Positions 45,272-55,851 of a DNA stretch of 64,000 nt are shown here, piece after piece. The notes under the pieces are model-generated. The model ran no database searches. It was given only the letters and a program-made list of their open reading frames with translations, and was not told where the DNA came from. Each line of letters starts with the position of its first letter. Positions within the stretch are counted from its first letter, which is position 1. Position numbers and translations under genes: made by a program. Source of the DNA: Bombilactobacillus apium (lineage in GTDB: Bacteria; Bacillota; Bacilli; Lactobacillales; Lactobacillaceae); the NCBI RefSeq assembly GCF_013385145.1, contig NZ_JABZEC010000001.1:305914-369913 (forward strand), read 5' to 3'.

Positions 45272-45929
45272 CTACAAACATGTTAACTTTACATATTCAA
45301 AAAGTAAAATGATTAAAGAACCAAAATTATCCCCCCGCATGGAATTATCTCCTTTAGCGACCACTTTCAAGGCATCAATATCTAAACCAGAATCAATTTC
45401 ATCCAAAATGGCGAAAGCCGGCTTAATCATCAATAATTGTAAGATTTCATTCCGCTTTTTTTCGCCTCCGCAAAAGCCTTCATTTAAGTAACGTTCGGTC
45501 ATATCGGTACTCATATCCAATAATTCCAAATTTCGATCTAACTCTTGCAAAAACTGGCGCACCGAAATCTGTTGATCTTCAGGTCGGCGGGCATTGATTG
45601 CCGCCCGGAGAAACTCGCCATTGGTGACTCCTTGAATTTCAGCCGGGTATTGCATCGCTAAAAACAAGCCGCGCCGAGCCCGCTCATCAACGGGCATCTC
45701 AATAATGCTCGTCCCATCTAAGTAAATATTTCCTTGGGTTACATGATAAGCACTTCGACCCATAATCGTTTCTGAGAGAGTTGATTTTCCGTTTCCATTA
45801 GGTCCCATGATGGGCATGAATCTCCCCCGTCTTCATGGTCAAATTAACTCCCTTTAAAATTTCTTTGCGAGTTTGTTGCTCTTCATCTTCAACTTCAACA
45901 TGCAAATCCTTTACTTCAAGTACTGCCAT
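45272..45929 (-). pseudogene. sufC: sufC (Fe-S assembly ATPase), frameshift and replaced C-terminus
   Basis: Start ATG 45929: MAVLEVKDLHVEVEDEEQQ. One extra C in GCCCATCATG at about 45818 breaks the frame before Walker A (IMGPNGNGKST). The rest is recognisable (GGEKKRNEILQL signature, AILDEIDSGLDIDAL) until GDNFGSLII, then the sequence is unrelated. sufBDSU are absent, so this is a stranded remnant. Confidence 0.9.
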
Positions 45930-46183
45930 GTGCTCGCCTCCGTAATTTTTTTCATCTCAAGCAATTATTCCAATTGAATATAAAATCAATCACTGATTTT
46001 TTTGATTCAGGAATAGTCTTGCAGCAAAAGTGCTATCTAACCGGCTTAGCCTGCTTTTAAAAATATTATAACTAAGAATATTTTAGAATTAAATTAGGCA
46101 ATCCCCCAATTATCAAATCAGTTCTACCATGAAATAATAAAGCTATTTAAAAAGTATTCTGGAAGTTAAAGGGGTTTTAAAAA

Positions 46184-46386
46184 ATGTGGCAATTACAAAC
46201 TCAACCGCAAAAGTTCACTATCCAGAATTTAGAAAATCTGGAGGCAGGAATGATGTAACGCTTACATGGTTTGAGAATTCATATGGGTAGCCAAGAAAAA
46301 CTTCTCCACCGTTATCCCTTTCACGGACTGGTAATTGTTCAAATTGAACAACAACGCTTAGATCTTAGAGCACTAGTTTTCCAATA
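46184..46386 (+). pseudogene. feoA: feoA remnant
   Basis: Reading MWQLQTQPQKFTIQNLENL, then TAA in frame, RLHGLRIHMGSQEKLLHRYPFHGLVIVQIEQQRLDLRALV. SH3-like FeoA protein. Ends before feoB. Confidence 0.6.
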
Positions 46387-46402
46387 ACGACGGAAAAAGA
46401 TC

Positions 46403-48300
46403 ATGACAAGCATTGCACTCTTCGGTAATCGAATACTGGAAAAACAACTTTTTTCAGTCAACTTACCGACAATTATGCCTATGTGGGGAATTGGACCGGA
46501 GTAAGCGTCGAAAAAAAGGCCGGCTAACTCAAAGGTTCCGATATTCAGACCATTGACCTCCCCGGGGTCTACTCGCTAACCTCCTGACTAAAGATGAAAG
46601 AGTTGCGGTCAATTATTTACTCCAAGAAGACCCGACCTTAATTTTAGATATTACTAATCCCAGTCAACTCCAACGCAACCTACTTTTATCCATTGAATTA
46701 TTAGAACTAGGCAAACCAGTGGTCTTAGTCTTAAATATGATCGATGACTTGCATCGAAGTGGCTCAGATTATGATCTCCAAGTTTTAGAGGAGCGCTTAC
46801 ACTGTCCAGTTGTCGTAACCAATGCCCGAAGTTGCCAAGGTCTTCCAGAATTACACGATCATCTAATTGAATTCTTGCGGACTAAACCGCAAACTACTAC
46901 TCCTCTAGAACTACCCTATCCTCCTTTACTTCAACAAGCTCTCCACCAAGCTAGTCAGGCTCTTAGCTCTGACTTTAATTTTTCACCGGCTTTCGTCCGT
47001 TGGTTGACAATTCAATTTTTTAATTAGAACCAAGTAAGTCAAACTTGCCTAAGCTATATTGAAGAAGCGCTAACAGCCGCCCACCAAACTAGTTCTTCAA
47101 CCCAACGACCTAATTTTACCAATCATTTAGACAAATTAATCACTAATCCAATTTTGGCTCTCCCTATTTTTATTCTAATTTTTCTTTTGATATTTAAAGT
47201 CTCCCTTGATTGGATCGGAACTCCGCTGTCAGATCTCTTGAATGATTTTCTTTCCGGTCCGGTCTCTAACTGGGCTGATACTTGCTTACATCAAATGGGG
47301 GCTTGGCCTTTCCTACGCTCTTTAGTGGTCAATGGAATTATCGCGGGCGTAGGAGGAGTTTTAACTTTTATTCCCCAGATCTTTGTTTTATTCGCCTGTA
47401 TTTCTTTGTTAGAAGATTCTGGTTATATGACCCGCGCGGCTTTAGTAACCGACCGACTGATGGAATTAGTCGGTTTAAATGGGAAGGCCTTTATTCCCTT
47501 AATCATTGGTTTTGGCTGTAATATAACCGGTATCATGGCAGCGCAAACCATTGAACAACCTAAGGAACGGTTGATTTCTCCTTTTATGAGTTGAGCGGCT
47601 CGTTTACCACTCTACGGTTTATTTGTCGCCGCTTTCTTCCAACATCACCAGGCCGTGATCATTCTTTCCCTCTATTTCTTGAGGATTGCGGTGGTCTCAA
47701 TTCTCGCTAAAATTTATCAACTTTCCTTTCATACTACCGAAAAAACGATCTTTATTGTCGAGCTGCCACAATACCACTGGCCCCGTTTGGATATTATTGC
47801 CCAAAGTACTTGGGGTAAAGGAAAAGGCTTCATCAAAAAGGCGAGCACTGTTATTTTTGGGGGAACCGTTTTGATTTGGCTCTTATCCAGTTTTGGACTT
47901 CATGGTTTTACCAGCAATGCGACCACCAGTTTCTCCGCGCTGATTGGCCAAGGATTACTGCCCTTCTTTGCTCCTTTAGGTGTTACTTCCTAGCAAGTTA
48001 TTAGTGCCCTTTTAAGTGGCATCATGACGAAAGAAGTTATTAACTCAAGTATGATGGTTCTTTTACAAACTTCCAGTCAAGGTGTCTTAATCAGTATTTT
48101 TGCCCAGCTTTTTACAACCTCTATCAGCGTATGCTTTATTATTTTTTATTCTTTTATATATTCCCTGTTTTGCGACTCTGGCAACCACTAAGGCCGAAAC
48201 TGGTTCAACCAAAATGATGCTCTATTAAGTAGTCTCCAGTTTTGTGATTGCTTACGGTTTAGCGACTTTAATTTTTCAAATTAGTTCATTATTCGGATAG
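46403..48300 (+). pseudogene. feoB: feoB (ferrous iron transporter), multiply disrupted
   Basis: MTSIALFGN opens the GTPase domain with the P-loop shifted out of frame (TGKTTFF), then DLPGVYSL, LVLNMIDD, and membrane domain pieces (GVLTFIPQIFVLFACISLLEDSGYMTRAALVTDRLM; IIGFGCNITGIMAAQ). In-frame stops interrupt FMS*AARLPLYG, VTS*QVISALLSG and others. Clearly dead. A small protein follows at 48313. Confidence 0.9.
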
Positions 48301-48312
48301 GAGGAAATATTG

Positions 48313-48450
48313 ATGTTAGTTTTAGGAAATTTAATAATTATTGGTTTAATCCTCAAAATCTCCGTTAATTATCAGTTACTAAAAAATCCACCTGCAAAAT
48401 TAAATTCTGTAGGTAGATTTTTAGATCTTAGAAGAATTTATCTCTCTTAG
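48313..48450 (+). CDS. Small hydrophobic ORF after feoB
   Basis: 45 codons with GAGGAAATATTG before the ATG: MLVLGNLIIIGLILKISVNY. Position suggests a FeoB-associated small protein. Its 3' half overlaps a terminator hairpin (AAAAATCCACCT/AGGTAGATTTTT, 48381-48422), so the end may be altered. Confidence 0.35.
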   Translation: MLVLGNLIIIGLILKISVNYQLLKNPPAKLNSVGRFLDLRRIYLS

Positions 48451-48502
48451 GGAAGGTTCTTAATGAAATCAACTTGTTCTTCCATCCCGACCAGCTAATT
48501 TT

Positions 48503-49132
48503 TTAGTCCAGCATTGCTTTTTCATAAATCGTGTAATCACAACGATAAACGAATAGTCGCTTGCCATCAATCAGTAAATTTGTCGATGAGGGCACATCAG
48601 TTTTCGAAACCCGCACTCTGTTGCCCGCAAAAGTAGCAATTGGCTGTCCAGTTTGGGAACGGATTAAAATTACGTAACTACTCCCGGAAAAATCATCCTT
48701 CACTGCATGGACGAAACGATTCACAAAAGGAACATTTCGTTTCTTATTAATAGCTTGAACTTTTTGGGGGTGTTGATCCAAAACATTCGTTAAACCATCT
48801 TGGTAAGCAATCAGAGAACTCCCCACATGACGCATCAAATGCGAGCCTACGGTAATTTTCATAACTTTGGACTGTTTATTTTGCTTACCATCACTATTAA
48901 TTTCATCAAACTGCCGATCTCGAGTGATCGCTAAAGAGGTTCCTCGAACTTGGTCAATCTTTTGCGCCTGGTCATCGTAAGTCGCTAGAGTAAGCGGTAA
49001 GCCGGCCCACTGTTGCCGTAAATTACTCCCAAAGTCAGCGACTAAAGCACAGCCGCCTAAAAGTAAACTCAATCCTAAAACTAGAATTAGGAAGACGATT
49101 GTTCGTGAACCTAATTTTCTTTGTTCCTGCAA
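48503..49132 (-). CDS. DUF5052-type lipoprotein
   Basis: 209 residues. Lipobox LLLGGC near residue 28 after a hydrophobic signal segment, so exported and lipidated. The mature part (ALVADFGSNLRQQWAGLPLTLATYDDQAQKIDQVRGTSLAITRD) fits the DUF5052 family common in lactobacilli. Function unknown. Intact. Confidence 0.75.
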   Translation of the reverse strand: MQEQRKLGSRTIVFLILVLGLSLLLGGCALVADFGSNLRQQWAGLPLTLATYDDQAQKIDQVRGTSLAITRDRQFDEINSDGKQNKQSKVMKITVGSHLMRHVGSSLIAYQDGLTNVLDQHPQKVQAINKKRNVPFVNRFVHAVKDDFSGSSYVILIRSQTGQPIATFAGNRVRVSKTDVPSSTNLLIDGKRLFVYRCDYTIYEKAMLD

Positions 49133-49207
49133 AATATTATTTCCTCACTTTACTTGAGTTACTTTTTATTATTACCAATTTTTATAAGTAAAGCAATCCC
49201 TCTCTTT

Positions 49208-49258
49208 TTCAGATAATAAAAAAAGTCCCCGTGAGAAAACAACTTTCTCAAACCAGAA
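49208..49258 (-). terminator. Terminator after the D-2-hydroxyacid dehydrogenase gene
   Basis: On the minus strand TGAGAAA pairs with TTTCTCA and is followed by CGGGGACTTTTTTT. Confidence 0.5.
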
Positions 49259-49291
49259 CTTCTGTGATTAACTTGAAATTTTTTATTTTAG

Positions 49292-50245
49292 TTAGGCTTG
49301 GACCTGATGGAGGATCTTTCCTTGGCAGAGATAGGCAATTAAGTTTTGACTCGCCTCTTGAGCAATTGCGGTCCGAGCGGCCAAAGTTCCGGTTCCCGCA
49401 TGAGGTGTCAAAACAACATTATCTAGCTTGGTTAAAGCCGCCGGAAGATGCGGTTCATCTTCGAAAACGTCTAAACCAGCGCCGGCAATTTTTCCTTGCT
49501 GCAAAGCCTTAATTAAATCCTCTTGTTTAACTAAAGCTCCGCGAGCAGTATTAATTAAATAGGCTGTCGGTTTCATTTGGTCAAAAACTAGAGCATCGAT
49601 AATTCCCGTCGTCTCTGGAACTGCAGGCGCATGGAGAGTCAAAACATCCGCTTGACGAACTAGAGTCGAAAAATCAACATAGTGAACTTTTTGCTCCTGT
49701 TCTTGGCCAGTAGTTAAAGGATGACGTTGATGATAGATAACTTTCATTCCCAAAGCTTGGGCCAATTGAGCTACTTGCGAACCAATCCGACCCAAGCCAT
49801 AAATTCCTAAAACTCGATCTTGTAAACTCATGCCCATATATTCAGCCTGGGAAACATCAAGCCACTGCTGCTGGCGAAGAGCTTGATCGTAAAAATGAAG
49901 GCGGCGAACCGTAGCTAATAAAAGGGCCAAAGTCATCTCTGCCGTAGGCTTTTGGACACTTTGAGGACAATTAGTAATTATTATTCCCTGCTGTTGGGCA
50001 AATCCTAAGTCAACGTGATCAAAACCAACTCCATTAGTGGTCACGATTTTTAAATTACTTCCAGCCGCTAGAAGTTCCGGGTCGGCGGACATTCCGGCCA
50101 ACAAAAGCCCGTCATACTCTGATAAATGTTTTAAAACCCACGCCCGCGTTTCAATCTCGGGTTGATAAAAAACTTCACACTCGGCCCGCAGTTGAGTGAG
50201 ACCCTTTTCGGGAATAATTCCGGTTACTAAAACTTTTGGCTTCAA
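49292..50245 (-). CDS. D-isomer-specific 2-hydroxyacid dehydrogenase
   Basis: 317 residues. NAD-binding GIYGLGRIGSQVAQLAQALGMKVIYHQR, catalytic Arg in NTARGALVKQEDL, Glu in FEDEP and His in VLTPHAGTGT. Substrate not determined; glyoxylate/hydroxypyruvate-type length. Follows the amidohydrolase gene by 18 bases. Confidence 0.92.
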   Translation of the reverse strand: MKPKVLVTGIIPEKGLTQLRAECEVFYQPEIETRAWVLKHLSEYDGLLLAGMSADPELLAAGSNLKIVTTNGVGFDHVDLGFAQQQGIIITNCPQSVQKPTAEMTLALLLATVRRLHFYDQALRQQQWLDVSQAEYMGMSLQDRVLGIYGLGRIGSQVAQLAQALGMKVIYHQRHPLTTGQEQEQKVHYVDFSTLVRQADVLTLHAPAVPETTGIIDALVFDQMKPTAYLINTARGALVKQEDLIKALQQGKIAGAGLDVFEDEPHLPAALTKLDNVVLTPHAGTGTLAARTAIAQEASQNLIAYLCQGKILHQVQA

Positions 50246-50262
50246 ATTCTCTTCCTACTTTC

Positions 50263-51240
50263 TTACTTCTGGCTTAAAGCTGGATCAACAGCTCTTAACA
50301 TTGCCTCTACATTTTGGGGCTTAAAATAAATCCGTTCCGCATTTTCAAACATAACCTGTTCTAATTCCGAATTTGTAAAAATATCAGTTGCTTCTAGCCA
50401 AGTTGCTAATTGATGGTAGGAGTTGAAAGTTGCCGACCAAGGGGCATCACTCCCCCAAATAATTCGTTGAGCTCCTAAAATTTGCTTGGCCAAACGAACG
50501 TCTTTTTGACAGCGAGGATAAGGAAAGTCCTCCGGATGTTCATTTTCAATATCCTGAATTGCTGAAATATCCACGGCAATATTAGGATACGGAGCAAATT
50601 GCTCTAGGCTATTAGCTAAACAATTTAAGTGGTCCGCATTGGGAAAAGATAAGTGGCAGACCACAAAATCTAGGTCTGGATAACACTGGGCTAAATTAAC
50701 GATCGCCTCAGGTTGATAACTCACTTCTTGGACAGCACCATAATCGACCGTAACAACAAAACCCGGATAATCAGCTAAACAATGCATAATTTGCCCAACT
50801 CGAGGCTCTAAATCGAGGCGGAAAGGATGGTGAAAACCATGTAAACCACCGCCCGCACTGATCTCAAACTTCATGGTTCGAAAGCCCAAGTCTGCTACAT
50901 GCCGATGAACAATCGCTAAGGCCCGTTGGGCAAAAGGATCCACCGAAAAAGCCGCAATAAACTTTCCAGGGTACCGTCGGGCAACTTGATAGGAATAATA
51001 GTTTTGATAGCCGTTTAAGGTTCCCTGCAGAAGAACTGCTTTTTCAATTCCCTCTTGTTCCATAACTGGGAGATACTTTTCCACTAAGAAATTGTCATCT
51101 CCCCAACCCTTAGGAAAAAGTTGAATTATCTCACCATCATCCCAAATTGCTCGTCCCGAGCCCAAGGGAGTCAACCGACCTTGATTTTTAGATCCTGCCA
51201 AAGCGCGGACTAGGTGCAAATGACCTTCAATTTTACGCAT
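50263..51240 (-). CDS. Amidohydrolase-family TIM-barrel hydrolase/decarboxylase
   Basis: 326 residues from the ATG at 51240 (GAGGAAGG upstream). N-terminal IEGHLHLV (metal-binding HxH), VVCHLSFPN and a late IIWGSDAPWSATF with the Asp ligand: the amidohydrolase-2 pattern. May act with the dehydrogenase in catabolism of a carboxylic acid. Overlap of an alternative start with the upstream gene shows tight packing. Confidence 0.88.
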   Translation of the reverse strand: MRKIEGHLHLVRALAGSKNQGRLTPLGSGRAIWDDGEIIQLFPKGWGDDNFLVEKYLPVMEQEGIEKAVLLQGTLNGYQNYYSYQVARRYPGKFIAAFSVDPFAQRALAIVHRHVADLGFRTMKFEISAGGGLHGFHHPFRLDLEPRVGQIMHCLADYPGFVVTVDYGAVQEVSYQPEAIVNLAQCYPDLDFVVCHLSFPNADHLNCLANSLEQFAPYPNIAVDISAIQDIENEHPEDFPYPRCQKDVRLAKQILGAQRIIWGSDAPWSATFNSYHQLATWLEATDIFTNSELEQVMFENAERIYFKPQNVEAMLRAVDPALSQK

Positions 51241-51266
51241 AAATTTTCCTTCCTCAATATTTTGAA

Positions 51267-52322
51267 TTATTTTTTGTAACAATGTTGACCTGATTTAGGA
51301 GCTCGCCAAAAGTAATAGGCAATTATAATCCCCACCACTAAAATGAGCAGCAAACTGCCGGCGATGATTTGGGGCCACCAAGGAAAAGAACGTGACTGAT
51401 GGTAATTAACTCGTTGTTGACGATCAACCTTAAAACTTTCTTGGAGATCCCAAACCTGATCTTTGCTGGTTAATCTTAGAGCTAAACGATAACGTCCAGA
51501 TTTTAGGGTTTTACCTCCTAGAGAAAATGGTAACCGATAGAGTGAATTGGGGGCTAATTGTTTACCTAGATTATCTTGATTAGAAAAATTGAGTCTTTGA
51601 ATAGTTTTATGGGTTCTAGAGTCCTTAATGGTTCCTTTAATCGCCAGATTATTAATAAAACAGGCATTTTGATTATGAATAGTTGCCATAATAGCGGGTC
51701 CAGTAGTTAATTTTTTGAGCCTAATTGTTCCTAAACCAAGACGAACTGGTGCTGGTGGGGTCTGTCCATGTAAGACCAAACCAATCGTATACGAGTAACG
51801 ATTTCCAACTTGAGGAACGTGCGGGGTGGAGTCTCCCATCTGCAAATCGCCTAATTGAAGTCTAATTCCCCCAGCAACAACTCCCAGAATTGACTTCGCG
51901 GGCATTTTAATGGTTACAGGGACTTTAGCTACTGCTTTGGGAGCCAATTTAACTTGCTTGGGAACTTTAACGAACCGTAAAAGATCCCCATGTTGCAGGT
52001 AGGAATAATCAAACCTTGTCCGCAAATCTCCTTTAGTTGAACTATTATATTGAACTGTTCCATTTTCATTGGTATAGGCCCGCCCTAATTGTAAAAGAAC
52101 GGTTAATTTCTTTTTAGTATTATTTTTGACAGTTAAGTAAAGGACCTGCTTTTGACGCTTAGCCAGTTGGAGGTCAAAATAAGGCTTAGATTTATCAACC
52201 TGATTTTCCGGGATTTGTGGTGTCACTGTAAAGTCAAAATCTCTAGCCTGCACCGAAGTAGTCATTAAGAGCCAAAAACTTCCAACTAACAAAAGGATGC
52301 TACTTATTTTAACAATTTTCAT
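51267..52322 (-). CDS. WxL-interacting (DUF916/DUF3324) surface protein
   Basis: About 351 residues. Signal peptide (ILLLVGSFWLLMTTSVQA), beta-rich N-terminal domain (FTVTPQIPENQVDKSKPYFDL as in DUF916), IKMPAKSILGVVAGGIRL at the DUF3324 boundary, then a C-terminal TM (IIAGSLLLILVVGIIIAYYFW) and basic tail. Anchors WxL proteins to peptidoglycan. Start at 52322 or 52340. No WxL protein gene is adjacent. Confidence 0.85.
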   Translation of the reverse strand: MKIVKISSILLLVGSFWLLMTTSVQARDFDFTVTPQIPENQVDKSKPYFDLQLAKRQKQVLYLTVKNNTKKKLTVLLQLGRAYTNENGTVQYNSSTKGDLRTRFDYSYLQHGDLLRFVKVPKQVKLAPKAVAKVPVTIKMPAKSILGVVAGGIRLQLGDLQMGDSTPHVPQVGNRYSYTIGLVLHGQTPPAPVRLGLGTIRLKKLTTGPAIMATIHNQNACFINNLAIKGTIKDSRTHKTIQRLNFSNQDNLGKQLAPNSLYRLPFSLGGKTLKSGRYRLALRLTSKDQVWDLQESFKVDRQQRVNYHQSRSFPWWPQIIAGSLLLILVVGIIIAYYFWRAPKSGQHCYKK

Positions 52323-52539
52323 GAATAATTTGATCCTCATAAATTTATCTTCATTTACTTACATTATAATATTATTTTTTTAAATTGCGAACAAAGATCC
52401 CTCAAAATAATTTCTGAAAGCGGCCTAGGCTGCTCAACCACGTTTGCTTAATAACTTGCTTGCTATAACCCACCTTACCAAGATAATAATAACAAAAAAT
52501 TGCCGGCAAACAATTTGTCGACACTTAATTTCTAGGAGG

Positions 52540-52800
52540 AAATTCTAAATGGTAATTTTTGACTTAGTCTTGTTGAAGATAATTAGTGGCATTATTAAGA
52601 ACTTGCAAAATCGTACTGTAAGAATAAAGATGTATAATTTCATTAATTTGTGGTGCAGACTTATTACCTGTGAAAGAAATGTTTCAGCGTTTACCAGATC
52701 AATTATTTTTTTGAAATTAACATCATTCTGCAATTCATTACAACAATCTTTGATTTTGCTAGCTACAGTCGCATAGAAGTAAACTCGCTCCATAATTTCG
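52540..52800. other. Short ORFs of doubtful reality on both strands
   Basis: Plus strand: ATG at 52549 has an excellent ribosome binding site (AGGAGGAAATTC) and opens MVIFDLVLLKIISGIIKNLQ, 75 codons. Minus strand: 52793-52545, 82 codons, MERVYFYATVASKIKDCC. Neither is recognised. The plus ORF is more likely expressed. Confidence 0.3.
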
Positions 52801-52857
52801 GTGAGTTTATTGACCTCTCTTTACTAGCCATTGTAGTCCATCCCTTCATTGTTGAAA

Positions 52858-54062
52858 TTAGTTAGCTACTAACTCTTTTTCCTGAGTTGTAACTTGGGGC
52901 GCAGGATATTGTTTATCTAAATCTGAAATTGCTAAACGCAGATCATAAATGAAATCATCAGCAATCCTCATGGGCATTGATGGCCAAACAACAATTCTAC
53001 TAATTGTTGTATCATCCCGATTCTTTGGCAATGGATATGACGGTACTTGCCAACCATACTTAGCTAGTTCAGACTCCAAATTATACAAGGTCCAGCCCAC
53101 TTGAGCATCATCTGCTAGTTTAAGTGAAACCTTCCGAACATTATTCATTACGGCTTTAAAACCATTATAACCAAAGCGGATAAAATTATAATACTGAGCA
53201 ACAATATGGGTCCCACTATGTGAGAAGTTAATTGCGATCGAATCAACGGTCTTCCCTAAATAAGGCACCTGGAAACGCATCTCCTTGGGAAGATAATCAT
53301 AATTATTTTTCTTCGTGAATTCTTAAAGGTAAAACAGCAATCTGGTTATATTCAGAAACCAGTTGATCTAATTTTTGAATATCATCAACGGCACCAGTAT
53401 AAGTAATTCCCTGAATACCAACGATTCCAATAGTATTCGCATCGACATAGTCCATATCCATTGACATATGTTTGTCATCGATTGGAACCTAGCGCATTTT
53501 CACATTCCAGTAGACACAGAACTTTTCCCAAACCACTTGATAGCCGGGCATAATTACCAAATTAGGGCGATATTGGTGTAAGTCTGCAATATCAAAATCA
53601 GCAGCTTGAGCCCGGTGCTTCCAAATTAACAGAAGCGATAAACCACCTAACATACATCCTTCAAAGGAATCGACAGTTGAAGTTCCAATGAATTCATCAT
53701 ACATACACCTTTTGATCATCAAGAATTCCCCAAAGATGGGCTAAGAAAGAAACACAGTAATTTTTCATAGCCGCTGTTTTCGGATATTCTGACTTGTCAA
53801 TCGCATTAGTATTCAAAGCACTAAGCATTAATTGATCAGCCTGGGACTCCATTTCGGTTGTACAAAATGTTGCTAAGCTTTGATTTGCCTTGACCTCATT
53901 CAAACGATAATGCTGAATCAACTGGGAAGCTACATCTGGAGCCATCGGGTGTTGCGACATGGTATCAGTAGGTAAAGAAGTTACTGCTTCCACACTAACA
54001 CTACCTAAAAAATTCTTTTCTAAGTCAACACAATCGAAGTTTTGTTCATCATAGTTAGCCAT
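52858..54062 (-). pseudogene. gadB: Glutamate decarboxylase, deleted and frameshifted
   Basis: N-terminus ANYDEQNFDCVDLEKNFLGS, FIGTSTVDSFEGCMLGGL and YQVVWEKFCVYWNVKMR are GadB. One slip near 53710 and stops near 53480 and 53320. After VLPLRIH the sequence jumps to YLPKEMRFQVPYLGK: about 50 residues are missing, including the DAASGG segment and the Lys that binds PLP (S-x-HK). C-terminus AINFSHSGTHIVAQYYNFIRFGY follows. Cannot be active. Confidence 0.9.
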
Positions 54063-54099
54063 AATAGTAAGCAACCTTTCTTTTATTTATCTAATTAAC

Positions 54100-54535
54100 T
54101 TAACGAGATGCTTTATCGTCGTGCGATTTTGAAATGACATTAGTCGTCTGTGATCCAGAAGATAACAGATCAGACTTATCTGTTGTAGCAGTATTTTGAT
54201 TTTGAATCGTCTGGAACTGCCGCAACCATTTCTGGTGATAGCGATAAAGGATGAGGGGAATAAAGACAACAACCACAAAAGCCGCTCCCAATAAAAGTAA
54301 ATAGGTTCTCCGGAGCTAATTCAGCTGGCGGAAAGAAAGTAACTACAAACCCAAAAGCAGATCAGACTAATCCTACAACACCGTAAATTTTTCTAAAGAG
54401 AGCGCTTTTAGCAGCCACAAAGCTTGGCTTTAATTCGGAATGTTTAAACTACAAGACAAGATAGCTTGCGAAGAGTAAAACATACATCAAGGTGTAAAAC
54501 GCTACAGTTAAACTGATTGCGATCTGGATAGTTAT
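54100..54535 (-). pseudogene. gadC: Glutamate/GABA antiporter C-terminal remnant
   Basis: Reads ISLTVAFYTLMYVLLFASYLVL, TAG, FKHSELKPSFVA, KIYGVVGLV, TGA, SAFGFVVTFFPPAEL and YLLLLGAAFVVVVFIPLILYRYHQKW. This is the C-terminal membrane part of GadC, with Trp codons turned into stops (TAG, TGA). The gene lies immediately upstream of gadB as in acid-resistance operons. Confidence 0.8.
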
Positions 54536-54901
54536 CCTTTAAAAACTGGGTTAGTTTTTTCAAAATCAAATTAATCGTTTGTAAAATAAAATTACTAAAG
54601 AATTCTGAGCTTGGGATTCATCAATATGGCGAAAAAAATTGGGGCTGAGCATCAATATATTGGAAGATATGTAAATAACCCTCGACCCAATTTGGAATAT
54701 CTAAGTTTTGTACCAGTTCTTGCGCTTTTGCTTCTAAATAAGTCTCCAAACAATCATATTTATCTCCAAAATGATAATAAAAAGTTTGCTGATTAATTTC
54801 ATTTTTTTCGGCAATATCCGTTACATTTAAATTATTAAACGATTTTTTTCTACTAGTTGGCTTAATACTTGACAGATTCTAATTTCTGTATACGACTTCA
54901 T
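54536..54901 (-). pseudogene. TetR-family regulator, frameshifted
   Basis: ATG at 54901 reads KSYTEIRICQVLSQLVEK, slips in the A7 run at 54842-54848, then NNLNVTDIAEKNEINQQTFYYHFGDKYDCLE, the TetR HTH. It continues to PQFFSPY and stops. The ligand domain is gone or merged with the gadC remnant. Confidence 0.75.
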
Positions 54902-55039
54902 AAATAGCCCCCGCTTCTATTCAATCTGCGCGATTTTTACTATTTAAATTGACAAATAAGTTATCAAATTTCGATAACCTGACATTTAGGTAGCAAGGTT
55001 CATTGATAATTCATTTATTTTAAAGCAATTATTCTCAAC

Positions 55040-55252
55040 CTAATCTCCAGAAATATTTAGAATCTTCTTCATTTGTTTTCTAATTCTACGCGATTTTGGT
55101 GACATATCCCCTTTAATCGCCCGATTCACCTGCTGTGGTCCCGTATGCAACATCTTAGCCATCTCGCGCTGCGTAATTCGGTGTGTTAATAAAGCTACTT
55201 TCATTTGAATTTCTACTTCTTCTGCTGCTTCTAATAATTGCTGATCAGACAT
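55040..55252 (-). CDS. Small XRE-type HTH protein
   Basis: 70 residues. LLTHRITQREMAKMLHTGPQQVNRAIKGD is a helix-turn-helix; the rest is charged. No partner toxin is next to it. It is divergent from the XRE/ImmA pair and may share its operator region. Confidence 0.7.
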   Translation of the reverse strand: MSDQQLLEAAEEVEIQMKVALLTHRITQREMAKMLHTGPQQVNRAIKGDMSPKSRRIRKQMKKILNISGD

Positions 55253-55301
55253 AAAATCAATCCTTCCCCTGTTATTTATTCGTCAAGTAGTTGTCTTTTC
55301 T

Positions 55302-55472
55302 ATCATTCGTGATAAAATCAAAGTATGTTAAATAAGCAAGAAAAACTTGATCTGATCCCTTTTCTCATTCCCGTGAGCTGGTTGGATCATACTTTTTTTA
55401 TTGCTTGATTACTTGATGAATATATTATCAATCATTAATGATTTAATGTCAATTGTTTTCTACCATTAGTGG
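55302..55472. promoter_or_regulatory. Three related operator dyads between divergent HTH genes
   Basis: ATCATTCGTGAT (55302-55313), ATCATTAATGAT (55430-55441) and ACCATTAGTGGT (55461-55472) share the core CATTNRTG. Likely binding sites for the XRE regulator at 55510. Confidence 0.6.
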
Positions 55473-55509
55473 TTGAATAAGAAAGATTATTTTCCTTAGG
55501 AGTGCCTGT

Positions 55510-55851
55510 ATGACAACGTTAGATCTAATAAAAAAATTTTCTCGACAAAGAGGCTGGTCTCTCCAAACATTAGCTGAAAAAGCAGGACTGGGTAAGAATA
55601 GTATTTATCGCTGGAATACCAAAACTCCCAGTACTAATAGTCTCAAGAAAATTGCTAAAGTGCTCCAAATTTCCATCGAAGATTTATTTGGCGATGATCT
55701 GAAAGAACATGAAGATTTAAAAAGTAAAAAGATTGATATTACCAAGGCAATTCATGAAGGTGAAATCTTAGCCTATGAAGGACAAGATATTCCACCAGAA
55801 GAAGTAGAGATGATTCGGAGAATTATTGAGGGGCGTAAACATAATGGATGA
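55510..55851 (+). CDS. XRE/CI-like repressor
   Basis: 113 residues. N-terminal HTH (WSLQTLAEKAGLGKNSIYRWNTKTPSTNSLKKIAKVL), then an acidic linker region (EGEILAYEGQDIPPEEVEMIRRIIEG), as in ImmR-type repressors. AGGAGTGCCTGT before the ATG. Its stop overlaps the start of the metalloprotease gene. Confidence 0.87.
   Translation: MTTLDLIKKFSRQRGWSLQTLAEKAGLGKNSIYRWNTKTPSTNSLKKIAKVLQISIEDLFGDDLKEHEDLKSKKIDITKAIHEGEILAYEGQDIPPEEVEMIRRIIEGRKHNG

Noticed and set aside
45272..45929. Functional sufC
   Set aside because: One base too many before Walker A and a replaced C-terminus make the product nonfunctional.
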